Shown piece by piece: positions 17,168 to 24,866 of a stretch of 64,000 bases of DNA. Position 1 is the first letter of the stretch. Each line of letters begins with the position of its first letter. A model generated the notes under the pieces. It saw only the letters and a list, made by a program, of their open reading frames with translations. It ran no database searches and was not told the origin of the DNA. The translations under genes were made by a program, and so were the position numbers. The stretch is from Methylobacterium sp. UNC378MF (GTDB taxonomy: Bacteria; Pseudomonadota; Alphaproteobacteria; Rhizobiales; Beijerinckiaceae). Where the stretch lies: NCBI RefSeq assembly GCF_900103195.1, contig NZ_FMWU01000015.1:1-64000 (forward strand). Reading direction: 5' to 3'.

Positions 17168-17323
17168 GCGCGCGTCCTCGTTTGCCGGCGCCCGTCCCGG
17201 ACGGGCGTGCGGAGAGATCGTGGCAAGAGCGCGGTGGCGCGCGAGCCCGGCAGTGCGCGCCGCGCAACCCCCCGCCCGGCGACACGTCTTGCCGCGACCG
17301 ATTCCGGCGGCGTATCAGCACCT

Positions 17324-17575
17324 ATGGCCAAGCGCATCAAGTCGAGACCGCAGGAGCGGGGCTCCGTTCTGTTCGATATCGTCTTCACGGACGGCTCACG
17401 GGCCTCGAACCGGCGCGTGCCGGCCGAGATCCTCGGCGGTCTGGACGGCGACGAGCCGGCCCGGCAGTTGATCGCCGAGCAGGAGGAGGAGATCGCCCGC
17501 AAGGCCGGCCGGCCGGGCCGCGCGATCGAGAGCCTGACGCGCTCACCCATCGTCAAGCCGAAGCCGGTCGTCTGA
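17324..17575 (+). CDS. Small hypothetical protein
   Basis: An 83-residue basic protein of no recognised family: SVLFDIVFTDGSRASNRRVP, then an acidic helix LIAEQEEEIARKAG and a Pro/Lys tail. ATG 17324 is preceded by sequence that does not code. It converges on the SRPBCC gene, and both stop codons lie inside one perfect hairpin (17570-17590). Confidence 0.65.
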   Translation: MAKRIKSRPQERGSVLFDIVFTDGSRASNRRVPAEILGGLDGDEPARQLIAEQEEEIARKAGRPGRAIESLTRSPIVKPKPVV

Positions 17576-17590
17576 CCGGCCGGGTCAGAC
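17570..17590. terminator. Shared hairpin over two convergent stop codons
   Basis: GTCTGACC and GGTCAGAC form a perfect 8-bp stem around a 5-base loop. The plus-strand stop (17573-17575) and the minus-strand stop (17585-17587) are both inside the stem. There is no T-run, so it would be a weak or Rho-assisted terminator, or an RNA 3'-end stabiliser for both genes. Confidence 0.5.
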
Positions 17591-18040
17591 GCTCTCGGCC
17601 ATCCGGCGTGCGACCTCGTCCCGCAGAGCCTCGTTCATCGCGGTGAACCGGGCTTCCAGGCGCGGGCGCAGCCAGGGGAACAGGCCGGGGGCGAGCAGGC
17701 CCGCGACGGTCTCGGACTGCACGAGGCGGACCCCGTCGGCGGTCTCGGTGATCCGGACGTCGTGGTCGCCGGTGAGCAGGGGCGGCACGGGGACGCCGCC
17801 GCGCCACGTCAGCCGCCGGCCGGGTTCCCAGCAGGTCACGGTCACCTGCCGCGCGCGATAGGCGCGGCCGTTCAAGGTTCGCTCCAGCCGCCAGCGCGCG
17901 CCCTCGCGCAGGCGGCCTTCCGCCTTGCGGATATAGGGGTTCCACGCCGCGTAGGAATCCAGATCCGTCAGTACGGACCAGACCAGTCCGGCCCGCGCGG
18001 GGATCGTGATCGCCGCGCTGCTGACCCTGCCGCCCGTCAT
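17585..18040 (-). CDS. SRPBCC (START-like) domain protein
   Basis: A 151-residue protein forming one SRPBCC hydrophobic-ligand-binding fold: SSAAITIPARAGLVWSVLTD, then YAAWNPYIRKAEG (the W-NPxI element), GRRLTWRGG and the C-terminal helix LRPRLEARFTAMNEALRDEV. The ligand is unknown. ATG 18040 fits the family N-terminus. Confidence 0.85.
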   Translation of the reverse strand: MTGGRVSSAAITIPARAGLVWSVLTDLDSYAAWNPYIRKAEGRLREGARWRLERTLNGRAYRARQVTVTCWEPGRRLTWRGGVPVPPLLTGDHDVRITETADGVRLVQSETVAGLLAPGLFPWLRPRLEARFTAMNEALRDEVARRMAESV

Positions 18041-18120
18041 GCATCCCCTCCCGGTGGCCCGGCGCCCGTTCGCGCCGGCCGTTTCCTGTTCCCGGAAACG
18101 CGCGCCGCCCGCCCTTCGGT

Positions 18121-18420
18121 TCAGACCGCGCCCTCGACCACCTCCAGCGCCCGCAGGATGGCGAAGCCGATCCGCTCGGCCTCGGCCTCCGCGTCGGCGG
18201 GGAGCAGCGCCACGGTCTCGACCCCCCGCTCGTCCTCCGGACCGACCACGATCCGGAGGATGTCGCCCTCGACCGCCGACGGGTCCCGGATCAGGCCAAC
18301 CCGATGGCCGGCCCCCGTGCCGAAAACGCGCAGGGGTGCCTGGTCCAGATCGGGCTCCGGTTCCGGCGCGGGGCTGCGGGGGACGCCGAAGGCAGGGCGG
18401 ATGACGTTGTCGTCGGACAT
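18121..18420 (-). CDS. Hypothetical protein
   Basis: A 99-residue acidic protein not recognised. It begins MSDDNVIRPAFGVPR, has a Pro/Glu linker and then a compact domain ending in AERIGFAILRALEVVEGAV. It lies 47 bp after the amidohydrolase gene on the same strand and may be co-transcribed with it. Confidence 0.6.
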   Translation of the reverse strand: MSDDNVIRPAFGVPRSPAPEPEPDLDQAPLRVFGTGAGHRVGLIRDPSAVEGDILRIVVGPEDERGVETVALLPADAEAEAERIGFAILRALEVVEGAV

Positions 18421-18467
18421 GCGGAACCCAGTCTCCGTTCGTACGCGGATGCCGGCGCGGGCGGTGC

Positions 18468-19742
18468 TCAGGCCTGCTTGTGCCGGCGACCCGAGAGGCC
18501 TGCCGTCGCGAGCACCGCGTCGGCCAGCACCTCCAGGCCGGCCCCGGCCCAGGCCGGCGTGATGCTCTCGGCCTCGTTGTGGCTGATCCCGCCGTGGCAG
18601 GGGCAGAAGACCAGGGCGGCCGGCACCGCGCGGGCGCAGTAGACGGCGTCGTGGTAGATTGCGGTCGGCATGCGCGTCCAGGCATGGCCCCGCGCCTCGG
18701 CCGCCGCCTGGACGCGATCCACCAGAACCGGATCGAACGGGGTCGGCGGCGCCCGCCAGAACTCCGCGACCTGGATCGTGACGCCGCGCTCCGCCGCCAG
18801 GACGCCGGCCCGGGCGCGGATCTGCGCACCCATCGCCTCCAGCTGCGCGGTATCGCCGTGGCGGGTGTCGAGGCTGAACCAGACCCGGCCGGGCGTGATG
18901 TTGCGGCTCGCCGGCTCCGCCTGCAGCACGCCGACGGTGGCGCGGCCGCGCTCTCCGCCCGCGCCGACGGCCGCCCCGGCGATGCCTTCCAGCGACGCGA
19001 TCAGCGCCGCCGCGGCCATCATCGCGTCGCGCCGGCCGGCCATGGGGCTGCCGGCATGGGCCTCCTCGCCGAGCACCGTGATCTCGTACCAGATCTGGGC
19101 GAGCGCCCGGTCGACCACCCCGATGGTGAGGCCGGCATCCTCCAGGCGCTTGCCCTGCTCGATGTGGAGCTCGAAATAGGCGCCGATCTCCCGCAGGCCG
19201 GCCGGATCCGCCGCCCCCGCCCAGCCGATGCGCCGCAATTCGTCGCCGAAGGCGTGGCCCGCAAGGTCCCGGGTCGCCAGGATGTCGGCCTCCGGGACGA
19301 TGCCCATGGCGACGCCGCTGCCGCTCATCGGCGGCGCGAAGCGCGCGCCCTCCTCGTTGCACCAGTTGATCAGCAGGAGCGGCGCCTCGGTCTCGATCCC
19401 GGCCTCGTGCAGGGCGCGCATGATCTCCAGCCCGGCGAGGACCCCGAGGGGGCCGTCGAACTTGCCGCCGGTTGGCTGGGTGTCGAGATGGCTGCCGACG
19501 GCCACGGGCCTGCGGCCCGGATCGCGCCCGGGGCGATGGAAGATCATGTTGCCGACCCGGTCCACGGTGAGCGTCAGCCCCGCCGCCTCGCCCCAGCGCC
19601 GGAACAGGGCGCGCCCCTCGGCGTCGCGGTCGGTCAGGGCTTGCCGGTCGTTGCCGCCGTTGGGCAGCGAACCGATCCGGGCGAGGTCCATCAGGCTGTC
19701 CCAGAGCCGATCCTGCGAGAGCGGGAGGTTGATGCGGTCCAT
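18468..19742 (-). CDS. M20-type Zn-dependent amidohydrolase (N-carbamoyl-amino-acid hydrolase / allantoate amidohydrolase family)
   Basis: A 424-residue protein of typical length. Metal-site motifs are VGSHLDTQPTGGKFDGPLGV (His and Asp) and LINWCNEEGARF (Glu-Glu), followed later by FELHIEQG and GISHNEAES. It starts DRLWDSLMDLARIGSLPNGG, characteristic of the hydantoinase/carbamoylase branch. It hydrolyses an N-carbamoyl or ureido bond in nitrogen salvage. N-carbamoylase, ureidoglycolate and allantoate activities cannot be separated here, and there are no purine-degradation neighbours. Confidence 0.9.
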   Translation of the reverse strand: MDRINLPLSQDRLWDSLMDLARIGSLPNGGNDRQALTDRDAEGRALFRRWGEAAGLTLTVDRVGNMIFHRPGRDPGRRPVAVGSHLDTQPTGGKFDGPLGVLAGLEIMRALHEAGIETEAPLLLINWCNEEGARFAPPMSGSGVAMGIVPEADILATRDLAGHAFGDELRRIGWAGAADPAGLREIGAYFELHIEQGKRLEDAGLTIGVVDRALAQIWYEITVLGEEAHAGSPMAGRRDAMMAAAALIASLEGIAGAAVGAGGERGRATVGVLQAEPASRNITPGRVWFSLDTRHGDTAQLEAMGAQIRARAGVLAAERGVTIQVAEFWRAPPTPFDPVLVDRVQAAAEARGHAWTRMPTAIYHDAVYCARAVPAALVFCPCHGGISHNEAESITPAWAGAGLEVLADAVLATAGLSGRRHKQA

Positions 19743-20162
19743 GGCGCCTCTGCCGAATGCCTACCGGAGGGTCGAGGTTACGGCGCAGCGGCAACCCGCA
19801 CCAGGGTGAGCCGGCGCCGATTCCGGCTGCCGGGCGTCCAGTGCACAGGGGCCGGATCGCGGATCCCCGTCGGATCGCGGCGTCTACCGATCATGCGTGG
19901 TCGAACTGTTCATGCCGGAGCGATGTGAACCCGACCTTTGTGCCGTGACGGGACGGTCGTGGATTGTCCGGGATCGGATTGCCCAGAGCCAGGGTCTCGA
20001 TCATCCGCAATAATGCAGCCCGATGGCCGGCGCCCACGACCTCATGCCAAAAGCCGTTGGCGTGGCCGATACTGGACTTCGGGCTTGCGGATTGCATGGG
20101 CTCGGGGTTTATCTGTCCGCCATCGTACACTGATCGGTTGTAGCCAGGTCGGAGGGGATTCC
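19743..20162. other. Gene-free stretch with reduced GC
   Basis: About 420 bp between divergent genes. Bases ~19890-20130 are visibly less GC-rich than their surroundings. A 79-codon minus-strand frame there shows no domain and no ribosome site. The end (20140-20160) carries GGAGGGG, the ribosome site of the following PAS gene. Confidence 0.5.
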
Positions 20163-20717
20163 ATGGTGCTGGCTTCCACGGCAGCCTCTGCCCTGCAGGC
20201 CGCCGGATTCGTCGGAACCTGGGATACGGATGTCCGGGCCGGCCGGTCCGTGCTGGACGCGGGCGCGGCGTCCCTGATGGCAGGCGATCCGGGGCTCGCC
20301 GGGACTCCGCTGCCGCTGGACGCCGCGCTCGGCCGGATCCATCCGGCGGACCGGGACTGGGTGTTCGGCCGGATCCGCCATGTCCGTCAGACCGGTGGCC
20401 CGGTCTCGCTCGAATTCCGCATCGTGACCGGGACGGGCGAGACCCGCTGGATCCTCAACCGCGGCAGCCTGACGCCTGATGCGGACGGCACCTTGCGCGG
20501 GCGCGGTGCCTATATCGACGTGACGGATCTGCACCGGGACGCGCTGCAGGCCGCGGAGGGAAACGGCGCGGCGCACGGGACGGACCTGAATGAAGCGGCC
20601 GACCACGGCCTCCAGATCCATGCGGCGCTGGAGCGCCACGGCGACCCCTATCTGCGGTCGGTCTCGGGGATGCTGCTCCTCGGGATCGGCCGCGCGCTGG
20701 CGCGGCGCGATCCTTGA
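20163..20717 (+). CDS. PAS-domain protein without output domain
   Basis: A 184-residue protein. Residues ~10-125 form a PAS_3-like fold: GFVGTWDTDVRAG, IHPADRDWVFGRI, SLEFRIVTGTGETRWI and GRGAYIDVTDLHRDAL. The ~60-residue tail is helical with no recognisable kinase, GGDEF or HTH domain. It probably senses a small molecule or redox state and signals through a partner. A strong GGAGGGG precedes ATG 20163. Confidence 0.8.
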   Translation: MVLASTAASALQAAGFVGTWDTDVRAGRSVLDAGAASLMAGDPGLAGTPLPLDAALGRIHPADRDWVFGRIRHVRQTGGPVSLEFRIVTGTGETRWILNRGSLTPDADGTLRGRGAYIDVTDLHRDALQAAEGNGAAHGTDLNEAADHGLQIHAALERHGDPYLRSVSGMLLLGIGRALARRDP

Positions 20718-20748
20718 GACACCCGGTCGGCGGCTCAGGCTCGCCGCC

Positions 20749-21183
20749 TCAGGTCCGCCAGGGATGGGCCGGCAGCTCGGTCTGGCCGATGGCCTTGGCG
20801 CCGGCTTCCGCGACGGCGTGATCGTTCTCGACCGTCGAGCCGCTGACCCCGATGGCACCCGACATCACGCCGTCGCCGTCGACGATCGGGATCCCACCCG
20901 GGAAGGTGATCAGCCCGTCATTCGAGTGCTCGATCCCGTAGAGGGGACCGCCCGGCTGGGACAGCTGGCCGATCTGGCCGGTCATCATGCCGAAGAAGAC
21001 CGACGTCTTGGCCTTCTTCTGGGCGATGTCGATTGAGCCCACCCAGGCATCGTCCATGCGGTGGAACGCCTTGAGGTTCCCGCCGGAATCGACCACCGCG
21101 ATGCACATCTGGGTGCCGAGCTCCACGGCCTTCGCGCGCGCAGCCGCGATTGCTTTCTCGGCCTGCTCGATCGTTACGTGCAT
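20749..21183 (-). CDS. GlcG/HbpS-family protein
   Basis: A 144-residue protein covering the whole GlcG/HbpS (DUF336) fold: [43 protein letters not shown] and [20 protein letters not shown]. The family includes haem-binding HbpS and a protein of the glycolate operon; the role here is unknown. The gene is monocistronic, 31 bp from the convergent PAS gene. Confidence 0.9.
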   Translation of the reverse strand: MHVTIEQAEKAIAAARAKAVELGTQMCIAVVDSGGNLKAFHRMDDAWVGSIDIAQKKAKTSVFFGMMTGQIGQLSQPGGPLYGIEHSNDGLITFPGGIPIVDGDGVMSGAIGVSGSTVENDHAVAEAGAKAIGQTELPAHPWRT

Positions 21184-21249
21184 GGGGACACTCCCGTTCG
21201 CGTTGTCTGCGAGACAGCCTGTGACGGTTTGAAGCGCCCGGCGTCAAGG

Positions 21250-24200
21250 TCAGTCGGCGCGCTCCCGGGCGGCACGGATGCGCTCCAAGAGATCGGCCGC
21301 CAGCGCTGCGCAGGTGGCGGAATCCGGGCAGGAACGCTTCCACACCACCCGGCCCTCACGCAGGAGGATTTCCGCCTCGGCGGCCATGGCGGGCAGCGGC
21401 CGGTCCGGCCGCAGGTCGGCCGCGACGCCCTGCGGGCCGCCCCGAAGCCGGGCAACACCCAGCGCGCAGCAGGACGCACGCAATCGCGCGAGGTCGAACA
21501 GGGCGAGCACCGGGGCGGGAGCAGCGCCGAACCGGTCCTCGACCTCGCCGGCAAGCGCCTCGATTGCCTCCGAATCCTGCAGGCGCAGGAGGCGCGTGTA
21601 GAGGCTGAGGCGGATCTCGGGCTCGGGGACGTAATCCTCGGGAATCCGGCTCGGCAGGCCGAGTTCGATCTCCGGGCTCCAATCCTCGGCGCGCTCGCCC
21701 TTGGCGGCAGTGAGCGCCAGCTGCAGCAGGTGCTGGTAGAGGCCGAGCCCGACGAGCTTGGCGTGCCCCGCCTGATCCTCGCCCACGAGGTCGCCGGCGC
21801 CGCGCAGGTCGAGGTCCCGGGCGCTGACCGCGAAGCCGGCGCCGAGGCGATCCAGGGCCTCCAGGGCGCGCAGGCGCTGGAGCGCCCCCGCCGGCGGGGG
21901 AGCGGCGGGGTCGCTGAGCAGGTGGACGGTGCCGCGCCGCTGGCCGCGGCCGACACGCCCGCGCAGCTGGTGGAGCTGGGCCAGCCCGAAGCGGGCCGCC
22001 TCCCAGACCAGCATGGTGTTGGCCCGGGGCACGTCGAGCCCGCTCTCCACGATCGCGGTGGCGAGGAGAACGTCGCCGTCGCCCTCCGCGAAGCGGACCA
22101 TGACCTCGTCCATCGCGGAGGGCTTGAGATCCCCATGCGCCACCAGGATATCGAGGCCCGGCACGAGGGCGCGGAGGCGCTCGGCCATGGGGGCGATGTC
22201 CTCGATCCGCGGGCAGACCACGAAGCTCTGGCCGCCCCGGCGATGCTCGCGGATCAGTGCCTCGCGCACCGCCTCGGCGTCGAAGGGCGCAACCACCGTG
22301 CGGACCGGCTGGCGCAAAGCCGGCGGCGTGGCGAGCACGCTGAGGCTCTGGAGGCCGACAAGCGCCGCCTGGAGGGTACGGGGGATCGGGGTCGCGGTGA
22401 GCGTCAGGACGTGGCCGCCTTCCGCGAGGCGGCGCAGGTCGGCCTTCATCTTCGCGCCGAAGCGCTGCTCCTCGTCGATCACCGTCAGGCCGAGATCCGC
22501 GAAGGACACGCCGCTTCCGGCGAGCGCATGCGTGCCGACCACGAGGCGGATCGAGCCGTCGGCGAGCCCCGCCTTGACGCGCCTGGCCTCTGCGGGCGCT
22601 ACGAGGCGCGAGAGCTGCGCGACCTCGACGCCGAACCGGCCGAAGCGGCGCCGCAGGGTCTCGGCATGCTGGCGCGCCAGCACCGTGGTCGGGGCGATCA
22701 GCGCCGCCTGCCTGCCGGAGAAGATCGCGGCCGCCAGCGCCCGCAGGGCCACCTCGGTCTTGCCGAAGCCGACATCGCCGCAGACAAGCCGGTCCATCGG
22801 CCGCCCGGAAGCGAGGTCGGCCATCAGCGCGTCGACCGCCGCCGCCTGATCGGGTGTCGGCGCGAAGCCGAAGCCCGCGGCGAAGCGCTCCATCTCCCGC
22901 GCCGGCGGTGCCAGAACCGGCGCCTCGGTCTCCCCCCGGGCGCGGGCGGCCGCCAGCATCAGGCGGGCGGTCCGCGCCATGGTGGCCTCGGCCTCCAGGC
23001 GGCGCCGGGGCCAGGTGCCGCCGTCCAGCTTGTCGAGGGTGACGGCATCGGGTTCCGACCCGTAGCGCCAGATCCGATCGGCTTGGGTCACCGGCACCAT
23101 CAGGATCGCGTCGCCGGCAAAGCGCAGGCGCAGGCCTTCGGAGAGCGCCTCGCCCTGCGTCGCCATCGGCTCCAGCCCCTCGAACACGCACAGGCCATGA
23201 TCGCGGTCGACGGCGACATCGCCGGGGCGCAGGTCGACCTCCCCCATCGGCAGCATCGCGCGAACGCCGCCCGTGACCGCGGCTTCCGGGCCGAACAGAT
23301 CGGCGGCGGCGATCACGGTCGCGCCCTGCTCCGGCACCCGGAAGCCGGCCGCCAGCGGCGCCTCCAGGGCGAGGACATCGCCGGGTGCCGCTTCGGCCAC
23401 GTCGGTCCAGGCGTCGATCAGACGGATCGGGCGCTCGGCGATCTTGCCCGCCTGGCGCACGAGGCGCCGGAGCGGTCGGACCGAGCCGGCCAGCACGACG
23501 ACGTCCCCGGCCTTCAACCGCTCGCGCACGACCTTGGCGAAGGCGGTTCCCGGCCGGCGCTCCCCCGAGAAGGTCGGCATGGCGCGGGGTTCCCCGGCTG
23601 CCTCGGTGGCGCTGAGCCGGCCGTGCGCCGCAACGATGTCCCGCCACGCCTCCGGCGTCAGATAGAGGCCGGCGCCGGCCTGTCCCTGGGCGTCGCGGCC
23701 CTTCAGCCGGCCCCGTGCCTCGTCCATCTGCTCGAAGAAGGCGTCGATCCGGGCCTGTGTGCCGTCCTCAACCGCGAGGCGAGCCTCGGGCACGTAGTCG
23801 AGGAGGGTGACGAGGCGCGGGTAGTAGCGGTCGAGCCGATGCTCCTGGCCGGTGAACGGTTCGAAGCTCTGGCCGGAGCCGGGCTCCAGGATGATCTCGG
23901 TGGCCGGGTCGATGACGAGCGCGTCCGCCTCCGCCACCGAGCGCTGCGAGACCGGGTCGTAGGAGCGGATCGCGGTGACGCGGCCCTCCGCGTGCTCGAT
24001 CCGGCAGGGGCGCGACGCGGCGGCGGGAAACACCTCCACGGTGCGCCCGCGGACCGCGGTCTCGCCGGGCTCGTCGACCCGCTCGTCGAGGATGTAGCCG
24101 AGGCGCTTGAGGTCGGCGGTCACGGCGGCGACGTCGAGGGGGTCGCCGACCCGCAGGGTCACGCGGGCGGTGGCCCAGGTCTCCGGCGGCGGGACCCGCT

Positions 24201-24543
24201 GGACCAGGGCGGGGGCGGTCGTCAGCACGAAATCCGGCAGGGCGTCCCGGTCGGTCAGCCAGCGCAGCACGGCGGCCCGGGCCCCCATCGTCGCGCGCGA
24301 CGGCGAGGCGTGGTCGAAGGGCAGGCAGTCCCATTCGGGATAGACCGCGACCTGCGCGTCGGGGTCCAACGCCCGCAGGGTCGCGGCGAGGTCCTCGAGG
24401 CGGCGGGCGTCCCGGGCGACGTGCACCACCGGCCCGGGCCCCTCGGCGAAGGCCAGGAGCGCCACCGCCAGGGCGCCGGTGGGCATCAGCGGCGCGTCCT
24501 CCAGCCCCTGCTGGGCGCCCGCCTTCGTCCTGCGCTTGGCCAT
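21250..24543 (-). CDS. Mfd-family (transcription-repair coupling factor-like) DEAD/DEAH helicase
   Basis: A 1097-residue protein, slightly shorter than E. coli Mfd (1148). The N-terminal third is the UvrB-like module (YPEWDCLPFDHASPS). A diverged RNA-polymerase-interaction (CarD-like) segment reads GDVAVDRDHGLCVFEG. The translocase has Walker A GDVGFGKTEVA, VVGTHALAG, the DEEQ box (VIDEEQRFGAK), LTLTATPIPRTLQ and QLRGRVGRG. The C-terminal TRCF domain is present but short. It displaces stalled polymerase or acts as a paralogue of Mfd; I cannot exclude a second, canonical mfd elsewhere in the genome. ATG 24543 gives the family N-terminus. Confidence 0.85.
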   Translation of the reverse strand: MAKRRTKAGAQQGLEDAPLMPTGALAVALLAFAEGPGPVVHVARDARRLEDLAATLRALDPDAQVAVYPEWDCLPFDHASPSRATMGARAAVLRWLTDRDALPDFVLTTAPALVQRVPPPETWATARVTLRVGDPLDVAAVTADLKRLGYILDERVDEPGETAVRGRTVEVFPAAASRPCRIEHAEGRVTAIRSYDPVSQRSVAEADALVIDPATEIILEPGSGQSFEPFTGQEHRLDRYYPRLVTLLDYVPEARLAVEDGTQARIDAFFEQMDEARGRLKGRDAQGQAGAGLYLTPEAWRDIVAAHGRLSATEAAGEPRAMPTFSGERRPGTAFAKVVRERLKAGDVVVLAGSVRPLRRLVRQAGKIAERPIRLIDAWTDVAEAAPGDVLALEAPLAAGFRVPEQGATVIAAADLFGPEAAVTGGVRAMLPMGEVDLRPGDVAVDRDHGLCVFEGLEPMATQGEALSEGLRLRFAGDAILMVPVTQADRIWRYGSEPDAVTLDKLDGGTWPRRRLEAEATMARTARLMLAAARARGETEAPVLAPPAREMERFAAGFGFAPTPDQAAAVDALMADLASGRPMDRLVCGDVGFGKTEVALRALAAAIFSGRQAALIAPTTVLARQHAETLRRRFGRFGVEVAQLSRLVAPAEARRVKAGLADGSIRLVVGTHALAGSGVSFADLGLTVIDEEQRFGAKMKADLRRLAEGGHVLTLTATPIPRTLQAALVGLQSLSVLATPPALRQPVRTVVAPFDAEAVREALIREHRRGGQSFVVCPRIEDIAPMAERLRALVPGLDILVAHGDLKPSAMDEVMVRFAEGDGDVLLATAIVESGLDVPRANTMLVWEAARFGLAQLHQLRGRVGRGQRRGTVHLLSDPAAPPPAGALQRLRALEALDRLGAGFAVSARDLDLRGAGDLVGEDQAGHAKLVGLGLYQHLLQLALTAAKGERAEDWSPEIELGLPSRIPEDYVPEPEIRLSLYTRLLRLQDSEAIEALAGEVEDRFGAAPAPVLALFDLARLRASCCALGVARLRGGPQGVAADLRPDRPLPAMAAEAEILLREGRVVWKRSCPDSATCAALAADLLERIRAARERAD

Positions 24544-24866
24544 GCCTGATCCGAACCCATCCCTTGTGAGCCGGCAACGCCGCACCCGCCCCGCGGGCTC
24601 CCGGCCGCGGCGATCCGATCCACAACCGTGATCGCGACGCCTCAGCCGCGGTCCGCGACCGCGCCTCTCGAACCCATTCCTGTCGACGGCCGGAACCGCT
24701 GCACAGGCAAGACTTGGACGGCGACTGTGAAATTCTTCCGCCGCCGACGGTCAGATGTGAGTGTCGAGTATTGGACCATCGCGGAATGCTTCGCGTGGTC
24801 ACGCCGCCGGAACGGTGATGCAGAGTTTCACTAGGGGGAAGCGGGAGCGTAGGCTATGACGGTTCC
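24544..24866. other. Divergent intergenic region
   Basis: About 320 bp between the helicase and the hybrid kinase genes. No gene or structured element is convincing. It should contain both promoters; the right half (about 24720-24840) is more AT-rich. Confidence 0.4.

Noticed and set aside
19891..20130. 79-codon minus-strand frame in a GC-poorer gap
   Set aside because: Composition is less extreme than noise, but there is no domain, no ribosome site and no partner gene. Left as unassigned.
21061..24549. 1162-codon plus-strand open frame opposite the helicase
   Set aside because: It mirrors the Mfd-family gene codon for codon; Arg/Gly/His-rich with no domain. The minus-strand gene has all helicase motifs.
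24628..24834. 68-codon frame in the helicase-kinase gap
   Set aside because: No domain, and it occupies the expected divergent promoter region.
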